From Woeseiaceae bacterium (GTDB taxonomy: Bacteria > Pseudomonadota > Gammaproteobacteria > Steroidobacterales > Woeseiaceae): DNA of 34,546 bases. Position 1 is the stretch's first letter. Each line of letters begins with the position of its first letter. Where the stretch lies: positions 16,764-51,309 of the forward strand of contig JAHEFD010000013.1 of the NCBI GenBank assembly GCA_024640345.1, written 5' to 3'. Shown one piece after another: positions 16,894 through 30,854 of this stretch. Made by a program: the position numbers and the translations under genes. The notes below the pieces were generated by a model that was not told where the DNA came from, made no database searches, and saw only the letters and a program-made list of their open reading frames with translations.

Positions 16894-21305
<4,412 letters not shown>

Positions 21306-21406
21306 CAGACCATGATCGTAAGCAGAGCAACGTCGCCCTTGGCCACCTTGCCATCCTCAGCCGCATAATCCATACGTAGCAATCCCTACTAGGTGCCGGC
21401 TTGCGC

Positions 21407-21422
21407 GTATTGGCCGCAATAC
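21407..21422. promoter_or_regulatory. Inverted repeat between receptor-nirS operon and sirB2
   Basis: GTATTGGCCGCAATAC has two perfect 6-base arms separated by GCCG. It lies in the 163-base divergent region, 102 bases upstream of the TonB receptor start and 47 bases before sirB2. It contains TTG-N4-CAA, not the TTG-N8-CAA spacing expected of FNR/DNR sites. It is a candidate operator for either side; the regulator is unknown. Confidence 0.4.
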
Positions 21423-21468
21423 TCAAAATGACGGCTTTCGGGCGATCAGAGCGCAAGCGACTTCCACG

Positions 21469-21858
21469 ATGTACCAGACGCTGAAAATCATTCATGTAGG
21501 CGCCGCAATACTGACTATTTCCGGCTTCATGCTGCGGGGTATGTGGATGATATCCGGCTCGCCTAACCTTGGGCGGCCCCTCGTCCGAATCGCGCCACAC
21601 GTCATCGACACAATCTTCCTGCTTTCCGGGATTGCCCTGATCCTGACGCTCAGGCTGCCCGTGCTCACCCAGCCCTGGCTACTGACGAAATTTGCAGCTC
21701 TGGTCGTTTATATTTTACTGGGTACGATTGCGCTGCGACGAGGCAAGACAGTGCGGGTAAGAGTCACGGCGTTTCTGCTCGCGCTCGCGACTTTTGCCTA
21801 CATTGTCGGTGTTGCGCTTAGCAAATCGCTGCTTAGCTGGCTGGCTATACCGATCTAG
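21469..21858 (+). CDS. SirB2-family membrane protein
   Basis: 129-aa integral membrane protein of the SirB family (named after a Salmonella regulator of invasion genes; biochemical role unknown). It starts MYQTLKIIHVGAAILTISGF, with the conserved early His in the first of four hydrophobic segments. MLRGMWMISGSP then PHVIDTIFLLSGIALILTL follow, with a second conserved His. Two more membrane helices complete the protein. It faces the receptor-nirS operon divergently, and its stop overlaps the stop of the convergent histidine-kinase gene in a shared CTAG. No functional link to either neighbour is evident. Confidence 0.9.
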   Translation: MYQTLKIIHVGAAILTISGFMLRGMWMISGSPNLGRPLVRIAPHVIDTIFLLSGIALILTLRLPVLTQPWLLTKFAALVVYILLGTIALRRGKTVRVRVTAFLLALATFAYIVGVALSKSLLSWLAIPI

Positions 21859-23750
21859 CTTTTCGGCACAAGGCCGGTCTCAATAGCTGCAACTGCACTC
21901 TGCAACAGGTTATCGGTGTTGATTGGCTTGTTCATGATGACGCTGTTCACCGTCATCCTGGCGTCGCGAACCATTTTGGAGGTGTCACCGGTAACGATGA
22001 AAGCAGGGATATTCTTGCCGAACTCCGCACGAATCATCGCTATCGCCTCTACCCCTGTCGACCCGTCGACGAGGTGGAAGTCCGAAATGATGAGGTCCGG
22101 TGGTGCATCGAGATGTTTGACGATAGCGGCTGCCTCGATGGCGGATTCGGCAGTGGCAACGCGGTAACCCTCTGCCTCCAGAAGCAATCCCCAGGCATTG
22201 GCCACATTGACATCGTCTTCGATAAGGATGATCAGTCCGGTCGCAACCGGAGGCATATCGTAAACCGCCGATTCGCTGTCCGGACGGCCACCGGCCCCTC
22301 TTACGCTGACCACGGGCAACTGAATCGAAAATGTCGAGCCATTACCTGGATCGGACACGACCTTGATCTCATGCTCGAGAAGATCGGCGAGTCGCTTGAC
22401 GATCGCAAGCCCCAGGCCAAAACCCTCTTTGTCGACGCCAGGCGATTTGATCTGGTGGAACTCCATGAATATCTCATCAATTTGCAACGGATCGATGCCG
22501 ATCCCGGAATCCGTGACATCAATCCAGAACTCGCCATCGGACTGGCGGCAATTCATCTGCACGCTTCCCCGGTCCGTGTATCGAATCGCATTGGAAACAA
22601 AATTCTGAATAATCTCTCCAAGGAGATTCGGATCGGACCGCACCATTGTGTCGCAGCTACCTGCGCTGAAATCGAGCCCTTTGTGCTTCGCCTGGCGCGA
22701 AAACTCGGAAAACAAGCGGTCGACGAGTCGCTGGACCGGAAAATCCTCGATTTCCGGCTCAACCTTTCCTGCATCCAGCCGGCTGATGTCGAGCAGCGAA
22801 TTGAGCAGGTTTGTCATGGCATCCAGGGAGTTCTGCTGGCTTTCGACCATTTCGAGCGCAAGAGAATCATGCACGGTTCGACGCAGTGCGCCGTTTAACA
22901 ACGCCAACGCCTGGACCGGCTGACGAAGATCGTGGCTTGCCGCCGCCAGGAATGCCGTGTTGGCCTTGTTGGCGCGCTCCGCTTCATGCCGTGCAGCAAT
23001 CAACTCTTCCTCCATCTCCTTGCGGCTGGTTACATCACGAATCACGCTTGAGATGAAGGCACCGGTTGCCGACGTAAACGGGCTTAAGCTTATTTCCACC
23101 GGAAATGCGCTGCCGTCCCTGCGCTGGCCGCGGAGCTCGAGATCATTACCCATCGGGCGCAGCACCGGTTCAGCAGCATAGCCTGCACGGTGACTTATAT
23201 GCCGGTCACGCAATGCTTCGGGCAGGAGCATTTCAATTTCCTGTCCAAGTAACTGCTTTCTCGTATAGCCGAACATCCTTTCGGCCTGGCCATTGACGAC
23301 GGCAATCTTGCCGTGGTGGTCGATGATAATCATCGCGTCCGGTGCCGACTCGAGCACGCTTTTGAAGTAGGCCTCGGATGTGTCATCGGCGGAAATGTCG
23401 CGAATCGTGCAGGAAACCAGCGCCCCTTGCTTGGTCTCGATCGGCGTCAACGCAATTTCTGTGTCGAATAGCCTCCCATCCTTTCTCAATCCCTTGAGAG
23501 TCAGCCCCGATAGCAATGGCCTGGCTCGTGGTGCCTGATGATATCGACTGCGGTGTTTCTTGTGCTTCTGCCTCATCGATTCGGGGATCAGTACTTCGAC
23601 CTTTTCGCCGGTCAGTTCGCCAGCATCATAGGCGAACAATCGCTCTGCGGCAGTGTTCGCAGAGACAATGTCACCACTCTCGTTGACGACAATGATTGCG
23701 TCTATCGAATTCTCGAGAATCTGTACCGCAACGTCTGATTGAATGACCAT
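21855..23750 (-). CDS. PAS-PAS hybrid sensor histidine kinase, cytoplasmic
   Basis: 631-aa kinase without membrane segments. Order of parts: PAS domain 1 (about 8-117), PAS domain 2 (about 128-240, ILENSIDA- and VLESAPDA-type starts), a short coiled coil, and the HisKA domain with His273 in AASHDLRQPVQAL. The ATPase domain has Asn387 (NFVSNAIRY), DSGIGI and GFGLGL. A C-terminal receiver domain has Asp557 in IISDFHL. The two PAS domains are alike and probably arose by duplication; redox, oxygen or a small ligand could be sensed. The FixJ-type regulator at 13269-13883 is a plausible output. A near-perfect palindrome overlaps its presumed promoter. Confidence 0.94.
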   Translation of the reverse strand: MVIQSDVAVQILENSIDAIIVVNESGDIVSANTAAERLFAYDAGELTGEKVEVLIPESMRQKHKKHRSRYHQAPRARPLLSGLTLKGLRKDGRLFDTEIALTPIETKQGALVSCTIRDISADDTSEAYFKSVLESAPDAMIIIDHHGKIAVVNGQAERMFGYTRKQLLGQEIEMLLPEALRDRHISHRAGYAAEPVLRPMGNDLELRGQRRDGSAFPVEISLSPFTSATGAFISSVIRDVTSRKEMEEELIAARHEAERANKANTAFLAAASHDLRQPVQALALLNGALRRTVHDSLALEMVESQQNSLDAMTNLLNSLLDISRLDAGKVEPEIEDFPVQRLVDRLFSEFSRQAKHKGLDFSAGSCDTMVRSDPNLLGEIIQNFVSNAIRYTDRGSVQMNCRQSDGEFWIDVTDSGIGIDPLQIDEIFMEFHQIKSPGVDKEGFGLGLAIVKRLADLLEHEIKVVSDPGNGSTFSIQLPVVSVRGAGGRPDSESAVYDMPPVATGLIILIEDDVNVANAWGLLLEAEGYRVATAESAIEAAAIVKHLDAPPDLIISDFHLVDGSTGVEAIAMIRAEFGKNIPAFIVTGDTSKMVRDARMTVNSVIMNKPINTDNLLQSAVAAIETGLVPKS

Positions 23751-23776
23751 GGATTTAAGTTAGCTCGGCGAATGTG

Positions 23777-23794
23777 CCCGCAGTATACCGCGGG
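23777..23794 (-). promoter_or_regulatory. Palindrome overlapping a -10-like hexamer upstream of the hybrid kinase
   Basis: CCCGCAGTATACCGCGGG is an 18-base palindrome with a single mismatched pair. Read on the minus strand it contains TATACT (23782-23787), a good -10 hexamer 31 bases before the kinase ATG. No convincing -35 is seen, so an activator or a repressor bound at the palindrome may control the gene. Confidence 0.45.
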
Positions 23795-23878
23795 GTCGCG
23801 TCGGGAAAACGTGCAGTCAATCGTTCGGGCAGCCATCCCGTAATACGGAAAAATACCTAAGTAGCGATTACCGGCGAG

Positions 23879-24733
23879 CTAGGCAGACTGCAACGCCCCC
23901 GCATGGAAGCGAAGGTGGTCTTCCATGAATGTCGCTACAAAGTAATAACCATGGTCGTAGCCGGCATGCCGGCGCAATTCCAGGGCAACGCCACGTTTTT
24001 CGCATGCCGCTTCTAAAAGATGCGGGTGTAGCTCCTGCTGCAGAAACTGGTCCGACAGGCCCTGGTCGACAAGAATCTTTTCCGTCGGCAGTTTCTTAAG
24101 GTTCCGCACGATTTCAGTAGAATCGTATTCGGCCCAGGTTGACTGGTCGCTGCCGAGGTAGTTACCGAGTGCTTTCTGTCCCCAGGGACAATTGATTGGA
24201 CTGCAGATCGGTGCGAAAGCTGAAACGGACTGGTATATATCCGGGTTTTTGAGCCCTACCGTCAACGCACCGTGGCCCCCCATGGAATGACCTGTAATAC
24301 CTTGTCGACCACGGTCGCCCGGAAATGTCCGGAATACTGCTTCCTGCAGCTCGCGGGTCACGTAATCGTACATATGATAATGCTGGCTCCACGGCGCCTC
24401 GGTGGCATTGAGATAAAAACCGGCAGCCAGCCCGAAGTCATACGCACCATCGGGATCGTCGGGAACGCCCTCACCTCTCGGACTGGTGTCCGGCGCCAGG
24501 AGCATTAACCCAAGAGCCGCCGCGATTCGTTGAGCCCCGCTCTTCATCATGAAGGTTTCTTCCGTGCAAGTAAGACCCGACAGGTAGGTGATGACCGGTA
24601 CTTTGCGATCTTTGGCCTGAGGCGGCACAAAGACTGAAAACTGCATGTCGCAATTATTCACAGCCGAAGCATGCCGATAGAATCCGACTGTCCCGCCAAA
24701 ACACGGATGTTCGCTGATGGTTTCGATGCTCAT
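23879..24733 (-). CDS. S-formylglutathione hydrolase
   Basis: 284-aa cytoplasmic alpha/beta hydrolase (FrmB/FghA, esterase D family) that releases formate and glutathione from S-formylglutathione, the second step of glutathione-dependent formaldehyde detoxification. The catalytic triad is readable as Ser150 in GHSMGGHG, Asp227 in QGLSDQF and His261 in AGYDHGYY. The YLSGLTCTEETF segment near residue 50 is diagnostic. The length is usual (about 280). The partner alcohol dehydrogenase (adhC/frmA) is not adjacent. The gene follows fabB on the same strand after 70 bases, probably with its own promoter. Confidence 0.95.
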   Translation of the reverse strand: MSIETISEHPCFGGTVGFYRHASAVNNCDMQFSVFVPPQAKDRKVPVITYLSGLTCTEETFMMKSGAQRIAAALGLMLLAPDTSPRGEGVPDDPDGAYDFGLAAGFYLNATEAPWSQHYHMYDYVTRELQEAVFRTFPGDRGRQGITGHSMGGHGALTVGLKNPDIYQSVSAFAPICSPINCPWGQKALGNYLGSDQSTWAEYDSTEIVRNLKKLPTEKILVDQGLSDQFLQQELHPHLLEAACEKRGVALELRRHAGYDHGYYFVATFMEDHLRFHAGALQSA

Positions 24734-24803
24734 GTCATTTCATTCCGTCCATGCGGACACACTGAAGCATTCCAGGTTGGTTGCCCGGTGGTTTGATCGG
24801 TTA

Positions 24804-26018
24804 CTACGTTATTTTTTGCAGAACCAGCGTCGCATTGGTACCGCCAAAACCGAAGCTGTTGCTCATCGCCGTGGTGATGCCGGCATTCTCAACCGTTTCC
24901 GTGACGATCGGCATACCGACGGCTGCCGGATCGAGATCGACGACATTGATCGACGGTGCTATGAAATCGTTTTCGAGCATCAGCAGACAATGTATCGCCT
25001 CCTGCGCGCCTGTTGCTCCGAGGGAATGCCCACCTAAGGATTTAGTTGACGCGAACCGTGGAACATCATCGCCGAAGACTTCACGCATAGCCTCGAGTTC
25101 TTTGGTGTCGCCGACGGGTGTGCTCGTGCCATGCGTATTAACGTAATCGATGGAGCCCTTCACCGTCGATTGAGCCATACGCATGCAACGCACCGCCCCT
25201 TCGCCGCTAGGCGCCACCATGTCATAACCATCAGAAGTCGCACCGTAGCCGACAATCTCCGCATAAATCTTCGCGCCACGCGCCCTGGCGTGTTCGAGTT
25301 CCTCAACGACCACCATTCCGGCACCAGCCGCAATGACAAATCCGTCCCTGTTCTGATCGTAAGGCCTCGACGCCAATTGTGGCGTGTCATTATATTTGCT
25401 AGACAACGCGCCCATCGCATCGAAAAGACTTGCGAGTGTCCAGTCCTCTTCTTCGCCGCCTCCGGCAAACACGATATCCTGCTTGCCAAGCTGAATTTGC
25501 TCCACTGCAGCGCCAATACAATGGGCACTGGTGGCACAGGCGGATGTGATTGAGTAATTGACACCCTTTATCTTGAACGGCGTCGCCAGGCATGCCGAAA
25601 CCGTACTGCTCATTGTTCGGGGCACCATAAACGGCCCGATCTTGCGAACGCCTTTTTCGCGCAAGGTGTCGGCACTGATGACTATGTTGGCGCTCGAGGC
25701 CCCACCCGACGCTGCGATCAGGCCCGTTTGCACATTGGACACATCGCTCTCTTCAAGCCCGGAATCGTCTATGGCTTGCTGCATGGCGATGTAGGCATAC
25801 GCCGCCGCGTCTCCCATAAACCGGCGCACACGTCGATCGACGTGATCCTCTATGTCCAGGTTGACGCTTCCGCAGACCTGGCTTCGCAGGCCCATTTCTT
25901 CGAACTTATCGTTATGGCTGATGCCTGATTTGCCCGCGCGAAGCGATGCCACGACTTCACCGCTGGAATTTCCCAAACATGAAACGACACCAAGGCCGGA
26001 TATCACTGCACGGCGCAC
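24804..26018 (-). CDS. fabB: 3-oxoacyl-ACP synthase I
   Basis: 404-aa condensing enzyme that elongates the cis-3-decenoyl-ACP made by FabA and is therefore needed for unsaturated fatty acids. The Cys-His-His triad is Cys161 ([11 protein letters not shown]), His296 ([11 protein letters not shown]) and His331 ([15 protein letters not shown]). Length and N-terminus ([16 protein letters not shown]) match E. coli FabB. The start is GTG at 26018, well supported by AGGAGTAACA, which overlaps the fabA stop codon. The fabA-fabB arrangement with 8 bases between genes is standard for gammaproteobacteria. Confidence 0.97.
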   Translation of the reverse strand: MRRAVISGLGVVSCLGNSSGEVVASLRAGKSGISHNDKFEEMGLRSQVCGSVNLDIEDHVDRRVRRFMGDAAAYAYIAMQQAIDDSGLEESDVSNVQTGLIAASGGASSANIVISADTLREKGVRKIGPFMVPRTMSSTVSACLATPFKIKGVNYSITSACATSAHCIGAAVEQIQLGKQDIVFAGGGEEEDWTLASLFDAMGALSSKYNDTPQLASRPYDQNRDGFVIAAGAGMVVVEELEHARARGAKIYAEIVGYGATSDGYDMVAPSGEGAVRCMRMAQSTVKGSIDYVNTHGTSTPVGDTKELEAMREVFGDDVPRFASTKSLGGHSLGATGAQEAIHCLLMLENDFIAPSINVVDLDPAAVGMPIVTETVENAGITTAMSNSFGFGGTNATLVLQKIT

Positions 26019-26026
26019 TGTTACTC

Positions 26027-26584
26027 CTAGAAATTGTCAGTCGATGTGAACAGGCCAACTCGTAAATCTTCGGCCTTGTAGATTTCCCGACCATCAACGG
26101 AAACTGTTCCGTCTGCGATCGCAAGAATCAGTTTGCGCGCTATCTTGCGCTTGATATGCAAATGATACGTTACGAGCCTGGCACTGGGCAGTACCTGGCC
26201 GGAAAACTTTACCTTGCCGGCACCAAGTGCCCGGCCTTTGCCTTTGTGCCCGGACCAGCCCAGGAAAAAACCCACGAGCTGCCAAAGTGCATCCAGACCA
26301 AGGCAGCCCGGCATCACTGGATCGCCCTCAAAATGACACTGGAAAAACCAGAGATCGGGGTTGATATCCAGTTCCGCGATAATCTCCCCCTTGCCGAACT
26401 CTCCACCCGATTCCGTGATCTTGATTATCCGGTCGGTCATCAGCATGTTCGGCGTCGGAAGCCTCGCACCATCTTCGCCAAACAATTCACCGTGCCCGCA
26501 TGCCAGCAAATCATCTCGGGTATACGAAGTCTTTCTTCCGGGCGGACAATCGTCCGGGCTTTTGCTTTCATCAGAATGGGTCAT
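26027..26584 (-). CDS. fabA: 3-hydroxydecanoyl-ACP dehydratase/isomerase
   Basis: 185-aa enzyme that dehydrates 3-hydroxydecanoyl-ACP and isomerises trans-2- to cis-3-decenoyl-ACP, the branch point to unsaturated fatty acids. The active-site His84 lies in [20 protein letters not shown], with Asp98 following. The C-terminal half matches E. coli FabA closely. The N-terminus is about 13 residues longer than in E. coli; the ATG at 26584 has GGAG upstream. First gene of fabA-fabB. Confidence 0.97.
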   Translation of the reverse strand: MTHSDESKSPDDCPPGRKTSYTRDDLLACGHGELFGEDGARLPTPNMLMTDRIIKITESGGEFGKGEIIAELDINPDLWFFQCHFEGDPVMPGCLGLDALWQLVGFFLGWSGHKGKGRALGAGKVKFSGQVLPSARLVTYHLHIKRKIARKLILAIADGTVSVDGREIYKAEDLRVGLFTSTDNF

Positions 26585-27117
26585 ACGCTCTCCGGCGCGT
26601 CAGGTTGGCATTTTGGCAACCGGGCATGCGTTTGCGTGCTCCGACTTTCAGGACGCGTATATTACCGGACATGGCGATTGTCTGCTCAAAATATGGTGCA
26701 CTGCGCCATTCCGGGGACCCTCTTGCAGCGGCAAAACGTGATGCACCTGACCACCCTCCAGCGCGGCTTGGACAAAACCTTCCGAGCACAGCGCAGGCCA
26801 TTGAATTGAAAGGGTATTAATGTATTTAGCGCGATCAGAAATCCGGCCTGTCAATTCAACAATTTTGTTGCTGTCAGAGCCATTGATAACGACAGGACAT
26901 TGAGAAAACAATCATCCGAAGTACAAACATGGGCCCGGATCGCGCCGCGTTATTGCGACCGCAAGCCTCTTATTCACATCCATTCATTCGACGCTTTCAC
27001 TTGTTGATAGGGTTTACGATCTCTTCCCGGCTGACCTTTACAAAACAAAGACGGTTGCATGACTGGAGCGCCGGGCCTCCGGATTTTCTTCAAGCGATGA
27101 TTCATTGAAGCTACGAA
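26585..27117. other. 533-base stretch without a convincing gene, upstream of fabA
   Basis: Between the paaE 3' end and the fabA start. Short open frames on both strands have no recognisable family features. Likely contents are the fabA promoter region and the end of the paa transcript. On the minus strand TAATAT (26659-26664) with TTGAGC 19 bases upstream (26684-26689) is a weak promoter candidate. A perfect TTGACA (26849-26854) lacks a well-spaced -10. CTTCAA and TTGAAG arms near 27090-27108 form a small inverted repeat without a T-run. I see no tRNA or IS remnant. Confidence 0.5.
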
Positions 27118-28188
27118 TCAGGTCTTGTCGTAGTCGATTGTAATCTTGTCGCTAACAGGTACTGACTGGCAGGCCAGGACGAATCCTTTTTCAACCTCCC
27201 AGGGCTCAAGACCATAGTTGGTCGCCATCCGAACTTCGCCACTTCGAACAAACGTGCGGCAGGTCGCACAAACGCCACCCTTGCATGAGTACGGCAACTC
27301 AATGCCCTGCTCCGCTGCCGCATCGACGAGATTGTTTGCATCGACCGGCATCTCGAATGTTTTCTTGTGCCCGTCCATGATCACGGTGATTTCGGAGCCT
27401 TCGCCTGCCGGCGCTCTCATCACCGGCTTGTCACCGGCATCTTTCCGCAGCACACCATACCTCTCCAGGTGAACCCGCGACTGGTCCATGCCGGCTTTAA
27501 CCAGGGCATCTTTTACTGTGTCGATCATTGTGCCGGGGCCGCAGATGAATGCCTCGTCGGGTTCCAGCGCCCCACAGAACGCTTCGTAAAGTTCAGCTAC
27601 CTTGCTTTCGTCAAGTCTGCCAGCAAAAATTTCGAATTCCTGCTCTTCCTGGCTGAAAAGAAAATGCAACTGCAGACGTTCAGGAAAACGATTCTTGAGA
27701 TCGTAAAGATCGTCAATAAACATCGTTGTGCGCTGGCTTCGATTGCCATAAAACAACAGGAAATGACTGTTCGGTTCCTGCTCGAGTGTTGCCCGCAATA
27801 TTGACAGGATCGGAGTGATACCACTGCCGGCTGCAAATGCCAGGTAAACTTTCGAATGACCGGGATCGAGATTGGCGTGGAACTGTCCGAAAGGTGGCAT
27901 TACCTGCAATTCGTCGCCCACCTTGAGATCGTTGGCGACGAATCCGGAGAAAACGCCACCCGGTTGCAGCCTTACGCCCAGCTCAAGCGGCATTTGCCCC
28001 GGTAAGGAACAGATGCTGTAGGTACGCCGAACCGGTTTTCCATCCAGCATGATTTGCAAAGACAGGTGCTGCCCCGGCAAGAAGTCAAAATCCTTTCGCT
28101 CGTCTTCGGGCACATCCAGTGCAACTCGCACGGAATCTGATGTTTCACTTTGCATTCTGGCGACGCTTAACAAATGGTACTTGCGCAT
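27118..28188 (-). CDS. paaE: Phenylacetyl-CoA epoxidase reductase subunit PaaE
   Basis: 356-aa reductase passing electrons from NADPH via FAD and a 2Fe-2S centre to the PaaAC di-iron oxygenase. The FAD-binding motif RTYS starts at Arg55 and the NAD(P)-binding segment AAGSGITPILSI lies at 120-130. CGPGTMI is at 217-223. The plant-type ferredoxin cysteines Cys302, Cys307, Cys310 and Cys340 lie at the C-terminus. Length equals that of E. coli PaaE (356). It is the last gene of the paa operon, 21 bases after paaD. Confidence 0.96.
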   Translation of the reverse strand: MRKYHLLSVARMQSETSDSVRVALDVPEDERKDFDFLPGQHLSLQIMLDGKPVRRTYSICSLPGQMPLELGVRLQPGGVFSGFVANDLKVGDELQVMPPFGQFHANLDPGHSKVYLAFAAGSGITPILSILRATLEQEPNSHFLLFYGNRSQRTTMFIDDLYDLKNRFPERLQLHFLFSQEEQEFEIFAGRLDESKVAELYEAFCGALEPDEAFICGPGTMIDTVKDALVKAGMDQSRVHLERYGVLRKDAGDKPVMRAPAGEGSEITVIMDGHKKTFEMPVDANNLVDAAAEQGIELPYSCKGGVCATCRTFVRSGEVRMATNYGLEPWEVEKGFVLACQSVPVSDKITIDYDKT

Positions 28189-28209
28189 CTTATTCCCTGA
28201 CAGGCTTCG

Positions 28210-28710
28210 TCATATACATTTGAAGTATTCGAATGGTTCGAGGCATTCGTCGCACTTGTAGGATGCCTTGCAGGCGGTTGACCCGAATTCGCTGATAGCT
28301 GTTGTTTGATTCGACCCGCACCGTGGGCAGTGAACCTCTGCTTTCCCAAGCAGATCTCTCATGCTGGCACTGGACGCCGGCGGCGCGATTCCATATTCAA
28401 GGAGCTTGTCCCTGCCCGCTTTTGTAATCCAGTCTGTCGTCCACGGCGGAGACAAAACTCGCCGGATGGTTACAGCGGCGAGGCCCTCTGCCTGCAGTTT
28501 TGTCTTAATGCTGTCCTCGATAAACTCTGTTGCCGGGCAACCCGAGTAGGTTGGCGATACATCGACGATGACACCACCACCGATAACAGTGACTTTGCGG
28601 ACGATGCCGAGATCAATAACACTGACGACCGGAATTTCGGGGTCCGGCACTTCGCCGAGCCATTTCCAGATCTCTGTTTCCGAATACAAATTCGCGATCG
28701 TTTCCGCCAT
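28210..28710 (-). CDS. paaD: Phenylacetate degradation protein PaaD
   Basis: 166-aa protein required for phenylacetyl-CoA epoxidase activity, probably in iron-sulfur or di-iron maturation. The N-terminal part is a MIP18/SufT-type domain (EVPDPEIPVVSVIDLGIVR, SPTYSGCPATEFIEDSI). The C-terminus has a cysteine-rich putative metal site (CPRCGS near 128-133, CDEC and a final Cys). Length agrees with E. coli PaaD (about 165). It lies between paaC (6 bases upstream) and paaE. Confidence 0.95.
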   Translation of the reverse strand: MAETIANLYSETEIWKWLGEVPDPEIPVVSVIDLGIVRKVTVIGGGVIVDVSPTYSGCPATEFIEDSIKTKLQAEGLAAVTIRRVLSPPWTTDWITKAGRDKLLEYGIAPPASSASMRDLLGKAEVHCPRCGSNQTTAISEFGSTACKASYKCDECLEPFEYFKCI

Positions 28711-28716
28711 CGGACG

Positions 28717-29475
28717 CTACCAGTTCAGGCCCGGGTAGCTTCGCTGCATGTACTGCATCTCAGCAATCAGAGGCCCAAAGTGCTCTGTGTGACGACCCTC
28801 ACGACCGCCGCTGTGCATCCACTGGTCGTCCGGCACGTGAAGAGTGGCTTCTTTCAGAGTTCCGAGTGTTCGCAGTTCCCAGGCTGTCTTGAGTACCCCG
28901 AGATCGGGACCGTTGTACTTTTCGCGGATAACGGTGTCGACTTCGTCGCCGAGGAACATTTCACCGGTGAATGGCCAGAGATCATTGATTGACTGTTGTA
29001 TACGCTCGTGACTTTCCGGCGTTCCATCACCCAGGCGCACAAGCCACTGGGAGTCATGGCGCTGGTGATAACGAATTTCCTTGACCGATCGTGCCGCAAT
29101 TTCGGCGAGGCGCGAGTCAATGCACCGGGTCAGTGCTTCCAGTTGCAACAGGTAGTAGTTCTCGAAAAGCACCGACCGCGCAATCGTATCGCCAAAGTGG
29201 CCATTCGGTTGCTCAAGGAGCAGGAAATTTGCAAATTCCCGTTCACCCCGCATGAACGCGAAATAATCCTCGCCGCGACCTTCCCCTTCGACCTCGCCTG
29301 CATAGGAATAGAACATTCGCGCCTGGCCCAGGTAATCCAGCGCAAAATTGGCATTCGCCATTTCCTCTTCAAGTTCGGGGCCGTGCGCGACTAATTCAAT
29401 CAGTCGCTGCGCGAGAACCAGGGCATTGTCACCAAGCCGCAACACGTACCGGTAGAGCGCCTCTTCTTTGCTCAT
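28717..29475 (-). CDS. paaC: Phenylacetyl-CoA epoxidase structural subunit PaaC
   Basis: 252-aa ferritin-like subunit that pairs with PaaA; it keeps the fold but supports structure rather than catalysis. Diagnostic stretches are LYRYVLRLGDNALVLAQRL at the start, YLGQARMFY, and EIRYHQRHDSQWLVRLGDGT. The ATG at 29475 stands 8 bases after AGGAAG and is preferred over the GTG two codons earlier. E. coli PaaC has 248 residues. It follows paaB by 12 bases. Confidence 0.95.
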   Translation of the reverse strand: MSKEEALYRYVLRLGDNALVLAQRLIELVAHGPELEEEMANANFALDYLGQARMFYSYAGEVEGEGRGEDYFAFMRGEREFANFLLLEQPNGHFGDTIARSVLFENYYLLQLEALTRCIDSRLAEIAARSVKEIRYHQRHDSQWLVRLGDGTPESHERIQQSINDLWPFTGEMFLGDEVDTVIREKYNGPDLGVLKTAWELRTLGTLKEATLHVPDDQWMHSGGREGRHTEHFGPLIAEMQYMQRSYPGLNW

Positions 29476-29487
29476 TGCCACGGCTTC

Positions 29488-29775
29488 CTAAATGTTTTCC
29501 ACGCCATCCGGAATCTCGTAAAAGGTAGGGTGCCGATAGATCTTGTCTTTTGCCGGCTCAAAAAAAGCGGCCGTCTCCTCGGGATCGGACGCCACGATGG
29601 CGCTCGACCGGACAACCCAGATGCTTACGCCTTCGTTACGTCGCGTGTAAACATCCCGGGCATGATCCAGCGCCATTTCGTCGTCGGGAGCGTGCACACT
29701 ACCCGCGTGGCGATGGCTTAACCCAGCCTTTGTACGAATGAATACCTCGTAAAGAGGCCAGTCCTGTTTTGTCAT
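29488..29775 (-). CDS. paaB: Phenylacetyl-CoA epoxidase subunit PaaB
   Basis: 95-aa small subunit of the PaaABCE complex that bridges PaaAC units. It begins WPLYEVFIRTKAGLSHRHAG and includes ALDHARDVYTRRNEGVSIWV, the family pattern. The length equals that of E. coli PaaB. The frame is open upstream to 29826, but those residues overlap paaA and have no homology. The ATG at 29775 (GGA 8 bases upstream) is taken. It lies 16 bases after the paaA stop. Confidence 0.95.
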   Translation of the reverse strand: MTKQDWPLYEVFIRTKAGLSHRHAGSVHAPDDEMALDHARDVYTRRNEGVSIWVVRSSAIVASDPEETAAFFEPAKDKIYRHPTFYEIPDGVENI

Positions 29776-29791
29776 TTCACTGTCCAATTGC

Positions 29792-30781
29792 TTAAGCAGC
29801 AACCCTGGCCGCATGCTTGTCTGCATAGGCTTTAGCCGCCACTCGAACCCATGTCCCGTTGTCTTGTGCCTCCTGCCGCGTCCGCATTCGTTCGCGATTA
29901 CAGGGGCCGTTTCCGGCTAATACGTCCAGGAATTCCTGCCAGTCAATTTCACCAAAGGCGTAATGCCCGGTTGTTTCGTCATACGCCAGTGCGTCGTCAG
30001 GCATCCTGAGTCCGATAAACTCGGCTTGCGGGACGGTCACGTCCACGAACTTCTGTCGCAACTCATCGTTGGAGAATCGTTTTATCTTCCATGCCATTGA
30101 TTGCGCCGAATGTTTCGATTCACTGTCGTTCGGACCGAACATCATGAGTGATGGCCACCACCATCGATTGAGGGCGTCCTGCGCCATCGCCTTTTGCTCG
30201 TCGCTGCCGCGACAGAGTTCAACCATGATTTCGTAGCCCTGGCGTTGATGGAAACTTTCTTCCTTGCATACACGAATCATCGCCCTCGCGTACGGGCCAT
30301 AGGAACAGCGGCAAAGCGGAATCTGGTTCATGATGGCGGCACCATCGACCAGCCAACCGATCGCGCCGATGTCGGCCCATGTCAGCGTAGGATAATTAAA
30401 AATACTCGAGTACTTCGCCTTGCCACACAGGAGGTCGGAGACCATCTGACCTCGGGAAACCCCCAGCGTCTCCGCTGCACTGTAAAGATACAATCCATGT
30501 CCTGCTTCGTCCTGGACCTTGGCAAGAAGAATGGATTTGCGACGGAGCGTGGGCGCCCTCGTCAGCCAGTTTCCTTCCGGTTGCATGCCGATGATTTCAG
30601 AATGTGCATGCTGGGAAATCTGCCTTACCAGCGTGCGTCGATAGGCGTCGGGCATCCAGTCCTTGGCTTCGATTTTCTCTTCCGCATCAACTCGCCTCTG
30701 AAACGCGGCCATTTCCTGCTCTGATTCAGACTGTCGAACTTCTGCCTGGGTGGCTTTTTGATCGAGACCCTGGGTGTACAT
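29792..30781 (-). CDS. paaA: Phenylacetyl-CoA 1,2-epoxidase catalytic subunit PaaA
   Basis: 329-aa di-iron oxygenase subunit that epoxidises the ring of phenylacetyl-CoA with O2. Ferritin-like metal motifs are present: [12 protein letters not shown] and [12 protein letters not shown], both with Glu and His ligands. [20 protein letters not shown] and [20 protein letters not shown] match E. coli PaaA almost residue for residue. The N-terminus is about 20 residues longer than in E. coli (309 aa); the ATG at 30781 has AGGGG upstream. First of the five epoxidase genes, 73 bases after paaI. Confidence 0.97.
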   Translation of the reverse strand: MYTQGLDQKATQAEVRQSESEQEMAAFQRRVDAEEKIEAKDWMPDAYRRTLVRQISQHAHSEIIGMQPEGNWLTRAPTLRRKSILLAKVQDEAGHGLYLYSAAETLGVSRGQMVSDLLCGKAKYSSIFNYPTLTWADIGAIGWLVDGAAIMNQIPLCRCSYGPYARAMIRVCKEESFHQRQGYEIMVELCRGSDEQKAMAQDALNRWWWPSLMMFGPNDSESKHSAQSMAWKIKRFSNDELRQKFVDVTVPQAEFIGLRMPDDALAYDETTGHYAFGEIDWQEFLDVLAGNGPCNRERMRTRQEAQDNGTWVRVAAKAYADKHAARVAA

Positions 30782-30854
30782 CTCTTGCCCCTGAAATGGC
30801 GAATATCTCCGGCCAATCTGTCACATTATTTTTCGATATTCAATAAATTCCGTA

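Noticed and set aside
26826-26854. TTGACA as the -35 of the fabA promoter
   Set aside because: No -10 hexamer stands at 16-18 bases; the nearest AT-rich hexamer is 20 bases away, and it lies far from the fabA start.
26571-26911. Minus-strand open frames of 76 and 87 codons upstream of fabA
   Set aside because: Composition is unlike a protein of this genome, no motif is recognisable, and one frame runs into fabA out of frame.
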